A DNA stretch of 64,000 nt from Bacteroidales bacterium UBA5197 (GCA_002412885.1 DHVX01000042.1:40126-104125); one strand, 5' to 3'. Positions 8,526-18,465 are shown, numbered from the stretch's first letter. A program made the numbers and translations. Notes: generated from the letters alone by a model not told the origin.

Positions 8526-8644
8526 AATATCCTTCGACTCCGCTCAGGATGACTTCGTATTTGATTGATAATGAATTTATTAAAATGTAATAACGCTACT
8601 ACAGCACGAATGTCACACTGAGCGGAGGTCGAAGTGTTTTAACG
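8526..8644 (+). repeat. BIME-like intergenic element, copy C
   Basis: Same orientation as copy A. The left arm (about 8528-8560) has stem TCCT/AGGA; the right arm (about 8608-8644) has CACT/AGTG, with one extra G in the core. Spacer similarity to copy A includes TCGTAT and GATTGATAAT. It fills the middle of the 328-bp gap before the YeiB gene; the rest of that gap is AT-rich with no gene. Confidence 0.8.
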
Positions 8645-8801
8645 CATAGTCGCAGACATTTATTAATAAACGGCACTATCTTTCACACCCTTATTTCACT
8701 CCCCTGAAAAATTCATATGTTTATTCAGGGAATTTACTATTTTAGTGACCTTAAACTTTTATAGATATTGCTATTTTGACCACTCAAATTAATCGTCAGG
8801 T

Positions 8802-10040
8802 ATGAAAAATGTTGCGGCTCCCATTGCTCCGGGCGGAAGACTTATTTTGCTGGATATTCTCAGAGGTTTTGCCATTTTTGGGATTTTGATGGTGAATATG
8901 AAGTTATTTTTTAGCCCCATCGCCGGCATGTTATTGAAACCTGACGCTGACCTGCCCCTGCTTGTCCTTCTGCCGGATTTGCTGATAAGATTTCTTTTTG
9001 AAGGGAAATTCTACATCATTTTTTCTCTGCTTTTTGGTTATGGATTCTGGATATTTATGAACAAACAGCTGGAATCAGGAAGCATTCTGCCAATATTCAG
9101 ACGCAGACTCTTTGTCTTGCTGATGTTTGGGATTCTCCATATTCTGCTGCTGTGGGCTGGCGATATTCTCTTCTTTTACGCACTTTTCGGGTTTATTCTT
9201 CTTCTTTTCAGGAAATCATCGAACCGGAAAATTGCCATCTGGGCCATTATTCTGATTCTGATTCCACCGATTGTGGTAACCTTCTCTTGGGGTATGCTGG
9301 TCCTGGGTGCATCGGTACCTGAAGGGAAAGCTGCAATTGATGCCTCTATGGTCGAAAGCTTTCGGACAATTCAGGAACTGATTGAGAGGGCTAATCATAT
9401 TTACAGCAACGGAAGTTTTTACGAAATTATAAATATCAGGCTTGCTGAATGGCGTATGTTACTGCCCGCACTGCTCTTCTTTTATCCTGCCGTTCTGGGT
9501 GTTTTCCTGTTGGGAATGGTCGCTGCCAGAAAAGGCTTTGCCGAGCCAACTGCCGGTAGTTTGTCTTTTTACAAACGTGTCTGGATCTGGAGTCTTTTGG
9601 TGGGCGTTATTTGTGAAAGCTTTTTTACATATGCATCTCTTTATGCAGACATGATGGCACCCAACGGGTTTTCTGCACTTGCATCTTTGGCGCATGCAAT
9701 TGGTGCTCCGGCACTTACCCTGTTTTATATTTCTTCGGTAATCACGCTTTATAAAAAAGGATTTCTTTGCGGATTATGGAATGCACTGGTGCCGGTCGGG
9801 CGAATGGCACTTACCAATTATCTGATGCAGTCTGTAATTTGTACCACAATTTTCTATTCCTATGGATTTGGATATTTCGGGAAATTTACAACCCTCGATG
9901 GAGTAATTCTGGTTCTTGTAATTTTCGGATTCCAGATATTTTTCAGCAGATACTGGCTTTCCAGATTCCGCTTCGGGCCAATGGAATGGCTATGGAGACG
10001 GCTGACATATCTCTCGCCACAACCCATGAGGAAGCGGTGA
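8802..10040 (+). CDS. YeiB/DUF418 family membrane protein
   Basis: A 412-residue polytopic membrane protein. The N-terminal LLDILRGFAIFGILMVNM is the signature of the YeiB family. The C-terminal DUF418 region contains PVGRMALTNYLMQS and ends FGPMEWLWRRLTYL. About ten membrane segments are visible. It resembles heparan-alpha-glucosaminide acetyltransferase and OpgC-like acyltransferases, so modification of an envelope component is possible, but no substrate is known for this family. The gene stands alone between two intergenic regions. Confidence 0.85.
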   Translation: MKNVAAPIAPGGRLILLDILRGFAIFGILMVNMKLFFSPIAGMLLKPDADLPLLVLLPDLLIRFLFEGKFYIIFSLLFGYGFWIFMNKQLESGSILPIFRRRLFVLLMFGILHILLLWAGDILFFYALFGFILLLFRKSSNRKIAIWAIILILIPPIVVTFSWGMLVLGASVPEGKAAIDASMVESFRTIQELIERANHIYSNGSFYEIINIRLAEWRMLLPALLFFYPAVLGVFLLGMVAARKGFAEPTAGSLSFYKRVWIWSLLVGVICESFFTYASLYADMMAPNGFSALASLAHAIGAPALTLFYISSVITLYKKGFLCGLWNALVPVGRMALTNYLMQSVICTTIFYSYGFGYFGKFTTLDGVILVLVIFGFQIFFSRYWLSRFRFGPMEWLWRRLTYLSPQPMRKR

Positions 10041-10141
10041 GCGGTTGATTATTTTGTGAAAAAATGCATCAATCCTTCATTCACTGATATTTCGTATTTT
10101 TGGTGAAAAGAAAGTTTCTTCCAACACTTTAACAGATTTTT

Positions 10142-12745
10142 ATGAAAACGAATTTCTCCCGGGTATTTCCCATTCTGTTTCCCTTACTGATATTGTCTGT
10201 TTTTGCTCTTTTCGTGCAACAAAGCAACAACCATAATGATAAACATGAGAATTTCATGCTCAAGCGCACCGGGCTTGAAAAGGAACCCGGCTATCTTCCT
10301 AGCGATTGGCTTTCAAGGCAAAGGGCTTATCCTCATGGGAGGATAAAGTCAGAATACTTTTTGAAAGCTGTTCGCGACGCACAGGCAATGCACAGCAATG
10401 CAACGCGCAGCAGTTATACCTGGGAATTGGCCGGACCCTTGAACATAGGAGGCCGGATAACTGACATTGAAGTTCCGGCAGGCTCATTTTCAACCATATA
10501 TGTGGGCGCCGCATCCGGTGGAATATTCAAAACGATTGACTCAGGAAATTCATGGGTAAATATTTTCAATGATGCAGCCACCATTTCTATCGGAGACCTT
10601 GCTGTTGGAACCACAAATACAAACCTGATTTATGCCGGCACCGGAGAAGCCAATGCTTCAAGCCAAAGTTTCAGAGGCGATGGAATCTACAAATCAACCG
10701 ATGGCGGTGACTCCTGGACACATTCAGGGCTTGATGAAACCGCTTACTTTGGCCGTATTATTATAGATTATGAGAATGAGGAAAGGGTATTTGCTGCGGC
10801 ATGTGGCAATTTGTTTTCACCGGATGAGCACCGCGGAATCTACAGAACCACCGATGGCGGCTCAAGCTGGGAGCAGGTGCTGTTTATCAGCGATTCAACT
10901 TCCGGAATTGATCTGGTGCAGCATCCCACCAATCCAGATATTCTTTACGCAGCTATGTGGGAACGTATGCGCGGGTTAAATTACCGCCGCTCTTTCGGCC
11001 AGACCTCAGGCATATGGAAAACCATTGATGGCGGAGATACCTGGACGGAATTACTCACCGGTTTGCCAAAAGGAAACGATGTTGGACGCATCGGGCTTGC
11101 ACTTTCTCCTTCAGATCCTTCCCGCCTTTATGCTTTTTACGACAACCGTTCTGAAGTGGCAGTTTACCGCACAAACAATAGCGGAAACAATTGGTCGAGA
11201 ACCAACGACAATGCCGTACAGGGAATGAATAGTTCATTTGGCTGGTATTTTGGGCAGGTCAGGGTTCACCCGCAGATACCCGATATCATCTACCTGCTGG
11301 GTGTTGATCTTTTCCATTCTACCGACGGCGGAAACACTTATATCCAACTTGCCGGATATTACAATATGGAAGAAATTCATGTTGACCATCATGCCATGTA
11401 CATCCACCCTGTCACCGGCAGAATAATAGAAGGCAATGACGGAGGATTATATTTCAGTGATGATCTGGGAAACAGCTGGACATGGATCAACAATATTCCG
11501 ATAACTCAGTTTTATGATATAGAAATCGATTATCTGAATCCTCAGCGAATTTACGGTGGTACTCAGGACAATAATACAATAAAAACCGCCACCGGAAATC
11601 TTGATGACTGGTATCCTATCCTTGGCGGAGATGGTTTCTATTCTTTGGTCGATTATACCCGATCCAATGTGGTTTATGCTGAATATCAGTGGGGAATGCT
11701 TCATAAGTCAACAAATTCAGGAAACTCGATGAATTATATCGCGGGCTATTGGGAAAGCGATAGAGTGAACTGGTCGGCACCGGTAATTATGCATCCAACC
11801 GAACCGAATACCTTGTATTTCGGAACTTACAGGATATGGAAAACTACCAATGGCGGAAGCTCATGGAATGCTGTAAGTCAGGATCTTACCAATGGTGACG
11901 ATGGAAGTACTTTTCACACCATTGCTACACTTGGAATATCATCGGTTGATCCCAACATTGTGCTTGCAGGCACCGATGATGGCCGGGTACATATCAGTGT
12001 AAACGGAGGGCTTCTCTGGAATGACATCAGTACCGGTTTGCCCGACAGGTGGATAACCCGCGTGGCGGCTGATCCTTTTGACGCAAACACCATTTTTGCT
12101 ACCTGCTCCGGTTTCAGGTGGGATGAACCTTTGGCACATGTTTACCGGTCAACAAACCTGGGACAAACCTGGCAACCGATCAGTGCGAATCTTCCTGAAA
12201 TTCCGGTGAATGCTTTTGTAGCTGATCCTACAAAACCAGGAAGATACTTTATTGGCACAGATGCCGGTGTTTTTATGACCAAAGATTACGGCGCAAGCTG
12301 GGAAAGCATGAATATGGGTCTGGGTAATGTTCCCGTTACTGCCATGAAGATTCACGATACTGAGCAAATGCTGGTAATCGGAACTTATGGTTTGTCGGCC
12401 TACCGCCTCGATCTTACTGAACTGAGTGTAGATGTTTCAAGTGTTGCAGCGCCTTCTTCAGGGCTAACATTTGCAGCCATTTATCCCTCACCGGCAATAG
12501 CAGGACAGGTTGGTGAAGTATGGCTCAGCATAGGATCTTCATCTGCAAATCAGGCAGGTTTCAGTCTTACTGATGCATCGGGCAGATTAATAACCACAGC
12601 ATCAGGCATCAATCTGAAGGCCGGCATCAATTCGCTGAATCTCAGTCAGGTGTTTGGCAGTTTGCCTGCTCTCAGAAAAGGATACTATTTTATCAGGGTT
12701 TACTCAGGTAATCAGTCGGCTGTAAAACGATTGCTGATTGTGTGA
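10142..12745 (+). CDS. T9SS-exported sortilin/BNR-repeat propeller protein
   Basis: An 867-residue protein with an N-terminal signal anchor (FSRVFPILFPLLILSVFALF), many Asp-box repeats (TTDGGSSW, TIDGGDTW, STDGGNTY, TTNGGSSW) forming one or two VPS10/sortilin-like propellers, and a T9SS sorting domain (residues about 790-867, IYPSPA motif, ending AVKRLLIV). Related proteins are often annotated as glycosyl hydrolases, but I see no catalytic signature and would not call it an enzyme. It is probably a surface binding or scaffold protein. A TATTTTTG box at 10095-10102 may be part of its promoter, though no TTG is well placed. It ends convergent with the PiT gene. Confidence 0.88.
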   Translation: MKTNFSRVFPILFPLLILSVFALFVQQSNNHNDKHENFMLKRTGLEKEPGYLPSDWLSRQRAYPHGRIKSEYFLKAVRDAQAMHSNATRSSYTWELAGPLNIGGRITDIEVPAGSFSTIYVGAASGGIFKTIDSGNSWVNIFNDAATISIGDLAVGTTNTNLIYAGTGEANASSQSFRGDGIYKSTDGGDSWTHSGLDETAYFGRIIIDYENEERVFAAACGNLFSPDEHRGIYRTTDGGSSWEQVLFISDSTSGIDLVQHPTNPDILYAAMWERMRGLNYRRSFGQTSGIWKTIDGGDTWTELLTGLPKGNDVGRIGLALSPSDPSRLYAFYDNRSEVAVYRTNNSGNNWSRTNDNAVQGMNSSFGWYFGQVRVHPQIPDIIYLLGVDLFHSTDGGNTYIQLAGYYNMEEIHVDHHAMYIHPVTGRIIEGNDGGLYFSDDLGNSWTWINNIPITQFYDIEIDYLNPQRIYGGTQDNNTIKTATGNLDDWYPILGGDGFYSLVDYTRSNVVYAEYQWGMLHKSTNSGNSMNYIAGYWESDRVNWSAPVIMHPTEPNTLYFGTYRIWKTTNGGSSWNAVSQDLTNGDDGSTFHTIATLGISSVDPNIVLAGTDDGRVHISVNGGLLWNDISTGLPDRWITRVAADPFDANTIFATCSGFRWDEPLAHVYRSTNLGQTWQPISANLPEIPVNAFVADPTKPGRYFIGTDAGVFMTKDYGASWESMNMGLGNVPVTAMKIHDTEQMLVIGTYGLSAYRLDLTELSVDVSSVAAPSSGLTFAAIYPSPAIAGQVGEVWLSIGSSSANQAGFSLTDASGRLITTASGINLKAGINSLNLSQVFGSLPALRKGYYFIRVYSGNQSAVKRLLIV

Positions 12746-12799
12746 AACTGATCTTTTGTGTTGGGTAAAAGGACGAATAACGCGTTGATGATTTTGCTC

Positions 12800-12842
12800 T
12801 AAAAATACATGATAATCTGAAATTTGATTTCAGATTATCATG
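12800..12842 (-). terminator. 35-bp palindrome / probable terminator of the phosphate-transporter operon
   Basis: Perfect 16-bp stem CATGATAATCTGAAAT (12808-12823), 3-base loop, then its complement (12827-12842). On the minus strand the hairpin is followed by TATTTTTAG, consistent with a rho-independent terminator for the gene ending at 12863. A degenerate 35-bp copy occurs at 45305-45339, so it is also a repeat. Confidence 0.7.
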
Positions 12843-12862
12843 ATAAAAAGTAAAGCCTTGAT

Positions 12863-15121
12863 TTACAATTCAGGTTTGGCGCTGGTTTCAAAATCTCTGC
12901 TTGATTTCAGCAGGTTAACTGTGAAGAGAGACAAATTCTTAATTTCGGCCAGTATGTTAAGGTAGAGGATGCTGTTCCTTGTTCCGGTTTCAGAATTTTT
13001 AATCCTTTTTACCTGTTTTTTACGGGTTTCTTCCACAATGCGTTGGATATTCTGCTGGCGGTTGATGATCAAGTCGAAATCCTCATAGTTCTTTTTGCTC
13101 AACATGCTTTTTATTTCGGTAAATAGCAGCGATACCTCACCATTAAGCCTCGAAAGCTCTTCAATCTGCACAGGAACCAGTGGTTTATGGTTGTTCTCAA
13201 CATGCTCAACACTTGGAAGTGTAATGTATGAAATGCAATGATTAATCTCGCGGAGGTAGTCAATGGCCTGTACATAAAAATGACCCGATTCAATGGAGTC
13301 TTCTCTGAGGTGAGAAAGCGTTGAGCTGATGTGATTCTTTAATCGTTTGGTGGAAGTGTTAAGTTGCTCAACCTGCGTTTTGGCATTTTTGAGCATTTTT
13401 CTGTCCTCGTCCATTAAGCCCATCAATGCTTCATTAAAGATTTCAAGGCTTTGTTCAAGTACCCGCTGAATGGTTGAGGAGCATTTTACGATAATGGTTT
13501 CAGTACTGAGTTCGTCAGGTAAAGCGTCCAATAGAGCATCGGCCTTTTTTTCGTTGGATCTGCGCATGTGGATGATGTGTGTTCTGTAAATCAGAAATCC
13601 GGCAACGGAAATAAGGCCAATAGTTGCAACCATACCACCATAATAGAGAATAACAGCAGCAACAAGTGAAACTGTAAATGCGGCCATTGCGGTGAAAAAC
13701 CATCCGCCAATTACCGAAAGAACGCCGGTAATGCGATACACAGCACTCTCGCGACCCCAAGCCTTATCGGAAAGGGATGTTCCCATGGCAACCATAAAAG
13801 TTACATAGGTAGTTGAAAGCGGCAGTTTTAATGAAGTTCCCAGCGCTATGAGCATACTTGCAACCACAAGATTAACACTGGCTCTTAGCATATCAAATGC
13901 TGCGCCTTCGGGCATTTGTTTTTGCGTGGTTTGATCTGGCGGGCTGAAACGTTTGTCAATCCACAGACTCACATTGTCGGGCAAAAAGCGATCGAAGGTT
14001 GAAGACATATTGATGGCACCCCTGACGAGATTCCGCGAAAGTATGGATGAATTGAAACGTTCAGACCCTTCACTCTGGCGGCTGAGGTCAACGGATGTTT
14101 CAATAACCGAACGCGCTTTTTTCGATGTCCAGAGCGTAAAAGCCATGACAATTCCGGCAATCAAAAGCATCCAGGTTTCAGTTTTTACATCATCGGCAAG
14201 GCCCGTCATAAGAAATGTTGTCGGGTCAGCTCCGGGTGAAGCCAGCAGCAGCTGGTAAGCTTTTAATCCGGCAAGTGGTACTCCGATAAAGTTGACAAGG
14301 TCATTACCTGCAAAAGCCATGGCCAGCGCAAATGTTCCTGCAAGCACAATAACTTTAAGAACGTTCAGGCGGAAAAGCAGCATCAAAATCTGAAGAAGCA
14401 CAGTCCATATTGCAAAACACGCCAATAGAATGGAAGTGGTGTGAGAGTTGATGAATTCAAGATTTTCAGGTGTGATAAAGGATGCGCCTTTAGCTCCTTT
14501 GATAATCATAAAGTATGTAATTCCGGTAATGGCCAGACCTCCCCATATTGCTCCGTAATACTTAAGGTTGTAGCGTATGTTGAACGTAAAAAGTAAACGT
14601 GTAATGTACTGAACAAGCGCTCCCACACTGAAAGCGACCACCACCGACACCAGGATTCCTGTAATAATGGCCAGGGCTTTGGCGGAATTGATGTATTGAC
14701 CAATGTCCTGAATGGTTTGTTCTGAACCGGAAATTTTTATTAAAGCTACAGCAACAGATGCTCCCAGCAATTCGAAAACTATAGAAACTGTGGTGGATGT
14801 CGGAAGTCCGAATGTATTAAAAGTGTCGAGCAGGATTACATCGGTAATCATAACAGCCATAAATATGATTATGACTTCATTAAAGCTGAATTGTCCGGGA
14901 AAGAATAGCCCTTTTCGTGCAATTTCCATCAGACCGCTTGAGAATGTCGCTCCAACCAGAACACCTATACTGGCGACAATCATAACCGTTTTGAAAGAAG
15001 CGGCTTTGGCACCAACCGCAGAATTTAAAAAATTCACAGCGTCGTTTGCAACTCCAACCATCAGGTCAGAAAAAGCCAATATAAAAAGGACTATGACAAA
15101 GATCAGATAAACACTTTCCAT
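12863..15121 (-). CDS. PiT-family inorganic phosphate transporter with PhoU-like tail
   Basis: A 752-residue membrane protein. The duplicated PiT signature is visible as GVANDAVNFLNSAVGAKA near residue 23 and AGNDLVNFIGVPLAG in the second half; it should carry out cation-coupled phosphate symport. After about residue 530 the protein becomes soluble and helical (about 220 residues), resembling PhoU-like domains that may sense or regulate flux. This makes it far longer than a typical bacterial PiT (about 420-500). It lies 94 bp after the NptA-type gene on the same strand with only AT-rich sequence between them, and ends in the 12808-12842 hairpin. A TAATTTTG box lies just upstream (minus strand, 15148-15155). 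Confidence 0.9.
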   Translation of the reverse strand: MESVYLIFVIVLFILAFSDLMVGVANDAVNFLNSAVGAKAASFKTVMIVASIGVLVGATFSSGLMEIARKGLFFPGQFSFNEVIIIFMAVMITDVILLDTFNTFGLPTSTTVSIVFELLGASVAVALIKISGSEQTIQDIGQYINSAKALAIITGILVSVVVAFSVGALVQYITRLLFTFNIRYNLKYYGAIWGGLAITGITYFMIIKGAKGASFITPENLEFINSHTTSILLACFAIWTVLLQILMLLFRLNVLKVIVLAGTFALAMAFAGNDLVNFIGVPLAGLKAYQLLLASPGADPTTFLMTGLADDVKTETWMLLIAGIVMAFTLWTSKKARSVIETSVDLSRQSEGSERFNSSILSRNLVRGAINMSSTFDRFLPDNVSLWIDKRFSPPDQTTQKQMPEGAAFDMLRASVNLVVASMLIALGTSLKLPLSTTYVTFMVAMGTSLSDKAWGRESAVYRITGVLSVIGGWFFTAMAAFTVSLVAAVILYYGGMVATIGLISVAGFLIYRTHIIHMRRSNEKKADALLDALPDELSTETIIVKCSSTIQRVLEQSLEIFNEALMGLMDEDRKMLKNAKTQVEQLNTSTKRLKNHISSTLSHLREDSIESGHFYVQAIDYLREINHCISYITLPSVEHVENNHKPLVPVQIEELSRLNGEVSLLFTEIKSMLSKKNYEDFDLIINRQQNIQRIVEETRKKQVKRIKNSETGTRNSILYLNILAEIKNLSLFTVNLLKSSRDFETSAKPEL

Positions 15122-15215
15122 CGAGGAATTCAGATTTGAAATGACCGCAAAATTACGGAGGCATGAACTATGTATCGGTGTTTCAATGTTAAGTTAATGT
15201 TAAATCAAGCTACAC

Positions 15216-16913
15216 TTATTTTATATTGCTGGCAATAGCCTGATTTACATTAATCACATGATCCGCAAGTTTTTCACACTGATTCAGCAGTTCAGCGTAA
15301 AATGAAGCATGTTTGTATTGGTATTCACCAGCCTCGAGTCTGAGTTTGTTTGATTGTATAAGTTTGTCTCTCAGCTCATTCACTTTTAATTCGTGTTCAG
15401 TGGCTTTGGCGAGGATGCCCGGCCTGTAATCACCCGCCAGATTCTCATTCATGGTATTAAGGCTTTCCTTTACCAGATTGAAGAGTTCAAACAAATCGTC
15501 TCTCATTTCCTGGGTAAACCATGCGCTGGCTTCATTTTTTCTTCTGATGGTTCTTTCCATTTGCAGACACTGGTCGGCAATGCTTTCCAGATCATCAGTA
15601 ATTTTCAGCATAGCTCTTACCTTTCTTGAATTGGCTTCTGAAAGATCATTTTCGGCTATTCTGGTGATGTAATCGGTTATTTCACGATCCAGTTCATCGG
15701 CTTGTTCTTCACTTTTATAAAGCCTTTTTTGAATTTTCTCGGATTTCTGTTCTCTTTTTTCTATCAGGTATTCTGGTATCAGGTTGAACATGTAAGCTAC
15801 ATGCCGGCCAAAATATGAAATCTGTTCATGGGCCTGAAGGATGTCAACTTCGTTGATAGCCATAAATCTCGACTTGAAATATCTGAGCTTGAAGCTCTTC
15901 TTTTCGTTGGGTCGCAGCGGAATGATGATTTCAAGCAAATGTTTTATCGATGGAATAAACCAAACCAGAATAAGCGTGTTCAGAACATTAAAGCCTGTGT
16001 GAAAAATCGAAAGTCCGAGCGGCACGATTGCTTCGCTTTCAATAGGCGAATTGCCGGTTATGTAATCGGCTAAATTGTAGGAAATTCCGACCAGAAACCT
16101 GAAAAACAAGAGAGCCCATATTATGCCGGTAAGATTAAACAAGGTATGACTGAAAGCAAGGCGTTTTGCCGATCGGTTGGCAACAATGGCGGCAATATTG
16201 GCTGTAACGGTAGTTCCCAGATTTTCGCCAAGTATCATTGCCGCAGCTGCATCGTAACCAATGTATCCGTTGTGACACATCACAAAAGTAAGTGCAATGG
16301 TTGCACTGGACGATTGTATCAGCAGTGTGATGAGAAATCCTGCAGCTGCAAAAAGTAAGTAGCTGCCTGTTCCCTGGCTGCTGATGGATGTAATAAAAGC
16401 TACAATGGGCGAGTTCTCGTCGATTCCCGGCAGGGAATTTTTCATAAACTGCAGCCCCAGAAAAAGAATTGAAAATCCGATCAGAAACTCGCCCAATGAC
16501 TTGTTTCTGGCTCCCGGTAAAAAAAGGAACGGCAAGGCCAATCCCAAAACAGGCAATAGTATGGTGGTAAATTCGAACTTGAAGCCAAACAGTGTGATCA
16601 ACCAGGCAGTAACGGTTGTTCCCATATTGGCTCCCATCATAATTCCAATAGCCTGAGAGAGAGAAAGTAGTCCGGCATTAACAAAACTTACCAGCATTAC
16701 TGTTACTGCCGATGATGATTGAATAACACCGGTTACTACAACACCTGCAGTTATTGCTTTTAGCCTGTTGGAGGCAATGCTGGAAAATATGTTTCTCAGG
16801 CGATTGCCCGAAATCCTTTGCAGACTCTCACTCATCAGCTTCATGCCAAATAAGAAAAGCATGAGCGAACCAAGAATCGTTAATATATTTATGATGCTGC
16901 TGAAACTGACCAT
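15216..16913 (-). CDS. Na/Pi cotransporter family protein (NptA-like) with PhoU domain
   Basis: A 565-residue protein. The N-terminal part holds two Na_Pi_cotrans repeats, each with a QSSS motif (Q65 and Q200) followed by a GANMGTTVTAW- or GENLGTTVTAN-type segment. The C-terminal 200 or so residues are a PhoU-like helical domain. The expected role is sodium-coupled phosphate uptake or export across the inner membrane. It is first of a two-gene leftward unit with the PiT gene; the organism thus carries two unrelated phosphate carriers side by side, both with PhoU-like tails. A TACCTTTG box (minus strand, 16956-16963) lies 42 bp upstream of the start. Confidence 0.9.
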   Translation of the reverse strand: MVSFSSIINILTILGSLMLFLFGMKLMSESLQRISGNRLRNIFSSIASNRLKAITAGVVVTGVIQSSSAVTVMLVSFVNAGLLSLSQAIGIMMGANMGTTVTAWLITLFGFKFEFTTILLPVLGLALPFLFLPGARNKSLGEFLIGFSILFLGLQFMKNSLPGIDENSPIVAFITSISSQGTGSYLLFAAAGFLITLLIQSSSATIALTFVMCHNGYIGYDAAAAMILGENLGTTVTANIAAIVANRSAKRLAFSHTLFNLTGIIWALLFFRFLVGISYNLADYITGNSPIESEAIVPLGLSIFHTGFNVLNTLILVWFIPSIKHLLEIIIPLRPNEKKSFKLRYFKSRFMAINEVDILQAHEQISYFGRHVAYMFNLIPEYLIEKREQKSEKIQKRLYKSEEQADELDREITDYITRIAENDLSEANSRKVRAMLKITDDLESIADQCLQMERTIRRKNEASAWFTQEMRDDLFELFNLVKESLNTMNENLAGDYRPGILAKATEHELKVNELRDKLIQSNKLRLEAGEYQYKHASFYAELLNQCEKLADHVINVNQAIASNIK

Positions 16914-17071
16914 TGGCCGGAAGTTATTGTTAAATATCTTAATCGGAAAGTCTTACAAAGGTAAAAACTTTGTATTTGGTTATTGTTAACCATCAAAGTT
17001 TATTTTTTGGCGGTTGATCCTGTATTTAGTCAGGATGGGAAGTTTTATGCATGAATCCGATTGCGAATCTC

Positions 17072-17079
17072 TACCTTTG
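17072..17079 (+). promoter_or_regulatory. Bacteroidota -7 box (TACCTTTG)
   Basis: Matches TAnnTTTG and ends 4 bp before the ATG at 17084, so transcription from it would give a nearly leaderless mRNA. I see no well-placed TTG at -33, which lowers confidence. Confidence 0.4.
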
Positions 17080-17083
17080 CGCC

Positions 17084-18388
17084 ATGATAAAGAATTACTT
17101 ACAAAATCTGAGTATTGAGGCACTGAATCCTATGCAGGAGCAGTCTCTGTTGCATCTGAAGCCTGGTGCATCACTTACCCTGATTGCTCCGACCGGTTCA
17201 GGAAAAACGCTTGCTTTTTTACTTCCTGTTATTGAAATGCTTGATCCCGTATTGCCGGAAGTTCAGACACTGATTCTTACTCCTTCAAGGGAACTTGCCC
17301 TGCAGATTGAAGATGTTTTCAAAAAAATGAAAACCGGGATTAAAGTAAATGTGTGTTACGGCGGACATCCTGTAAAAACCGAAGTAAATAACTTCAGAGA
17401 GCCCGCTGCAGTGGTGGTTGGCACACCGGGTCGCATGGCGGATCACATTCGCCGCAAAAATTTCGATACTTCAAACGTAAGAACGCTGGTTCTTGATGAA
17501 TTTGATAAATCGCTCGAACTGGGATTCAGCAAAGAAATGGAATACATTGCTCAAAATCTGCCCGGAATAAAAACACGGGTACTCACATCAGCAACCACTT
17601 TAAATGAAATACCTGAATACATAGGATTCAATAATCCTGTTTTGCTCGATTATACTGAAAATACAGACCCTCAGAAGCTTGATGTTTCGGTGCTTAAGGC
17701 TGAAGGTGCTGATAAACTTGAACTGTTATTTAAACTTGTCTGCGATTTTAAAGCAGAGCCTGCCCTTATTTTCTGCAATCACCGCGATGCTGTTGAGCGT
17801 ATCAGCAGCTTATTGATGATCAAAGGGATAGTTCATGGAGTTTATCATGGAGGACTGGAACAGGAAGATCGTGAAATGTCGTTGATCCGTTTCCGAAACG
17901 GAACCCATCAAACTTTGCTCACCACCGATCTGGGATCACGGGGTCTGGATATTCCTGAAATCAAACATGTGGTTCATTATCAGCTTCCTGCTTCAGAAAC
18001 CATCTGGACTCACCGCAACGGGCGTACTGCGCGCATGCATGCATCAGGAAGAGCCTGGCTGCTGTTGGCCGAAGGAGACTATATCCCGAAATTTATCACA
18101 CCTGCCCCTGAAATATCTGAAATTGAGGATTGTGCAAAGCTTCCCGAGCTTCCGCCCTGGGAAACCATTTATCTGGGAGCAGGTAAGAAGCAGAAAGTGA
18201 GTAAGGGTGATATAGCCGGTTTGCTTATCCATAAAGGTGGTTTGCTTCCGCAGGACATCGGACGGATTGATGTTGCCGATCACTTTTCGTTCGCAGCAGT
18301 AAAACGGGAACTGTGTTTAAATCTTGTTGCAACACTCAAAGGTGTTCCACTGAAGAAAAAAGTAGTTAAAATTGATATTGCAAGGTAG
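17084..18388 (+). CDS. DEAD-box RNA helicase with DbpA-type RNA-binding tail
   Basis: A 434-residue RNA helicase. Motifs in order: NPMQEQ (Q motif), APTGSGKT (Walker A), TPSRELALQ (Ia), GTPGR (Ib), LDEFDKSLELGF (II, with DEFD in place of DEAD), TSAT (III), LIFCNHRDA (IV), TTDLGSRGLDIP (V) and HRNGRTAR (VI). The last 70 or so residues (KGDIAGLLIHKGGLLPQDIG...) match the DbpA RNA-binding domain, which targets 23S rRNA in DbpA, so a role in ribosome assembly is likely. The frame opens at 17051, but the residues before 17084 are not conserved-looking and overlap a -7 box. It converges on the ketoacyl synthase gene across a bidirectional terminator. Confidence 0.9.
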   Translation: MIKNYLQNLSIEALNPMQEQSLLHLKPGASLTLIAPTGSGKTLAFLLPVIEMLDPVLPEVQTLILTPSRELALQIEDVFKKMKTGIKVNVCYGGHPVKTEVNNFREPAAVVVGTPGRMADHIRRKNFDTSNVRTLVLDEFDKSLELGFSKEMEYIAQNLPGIKTRVLTSATTLNEIPEYIGFNNPVLLDYTENTDPQKLDVSVLKAEGADKLELLFKLVCDFKAEPALIFCNHRDAVERISSLLMIKGIVHGVYHGGLEQEDREMSLIRFRNGTHQTLLTTDLGSRGLDIPEIKHVVHYQLPASETIWTHRNGRTARMHASGRAWLLLAEGDYIPKFITPAPEISEIEDCAKLPELPPWETIYLGAGKKQKVSKGDIAGLLIHKGGLLPQDIGRIDVADHFSFAAVKRELCLNLVATLKGVPLKKKVVKIDIAR

Positions 18389-18400
18389 TTTGCAATATCG
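18374..18400. repeat. Inverted repeat spanning the helicase stop codon
   Basis: GATATTGCAA and TTGCAATATC flank the helicase stop codon, a 10-bp perfect stem starting inside the last codons. It lies just ahead of the larger hairpin at 18410-18451. Confidence 0.5.
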
Positions 18401-18409
18401 TTTCCAAAT

Positions 18410-18451
18410 AAAAAAGCGAGGTCGATGCCAATAGCACCGACCTCGCTTTTT
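18410..18451. terminator. Bidirectional rho-independent terminator
   Basis: Stem AAAAAGCGAGGTCG (from 18411) pairs with CGACCTCGCTTTTT (ending about 18451), with a short loop. The A/T runs on both sides serve both convergent genes, the helicase (+) and the ketoacyl synthase (-). Confidence 0.9.
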
Positions 18452-18465
18452 ATATGAATTTCAGA

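Noticed and set aside
10142..12745. Glycosyl hydrolase annotation for the sortilin-like protein
   Set aside because: Only Asp-box propeller repeats are visible; no catalytic residues of a known glycosidase family can be identified.
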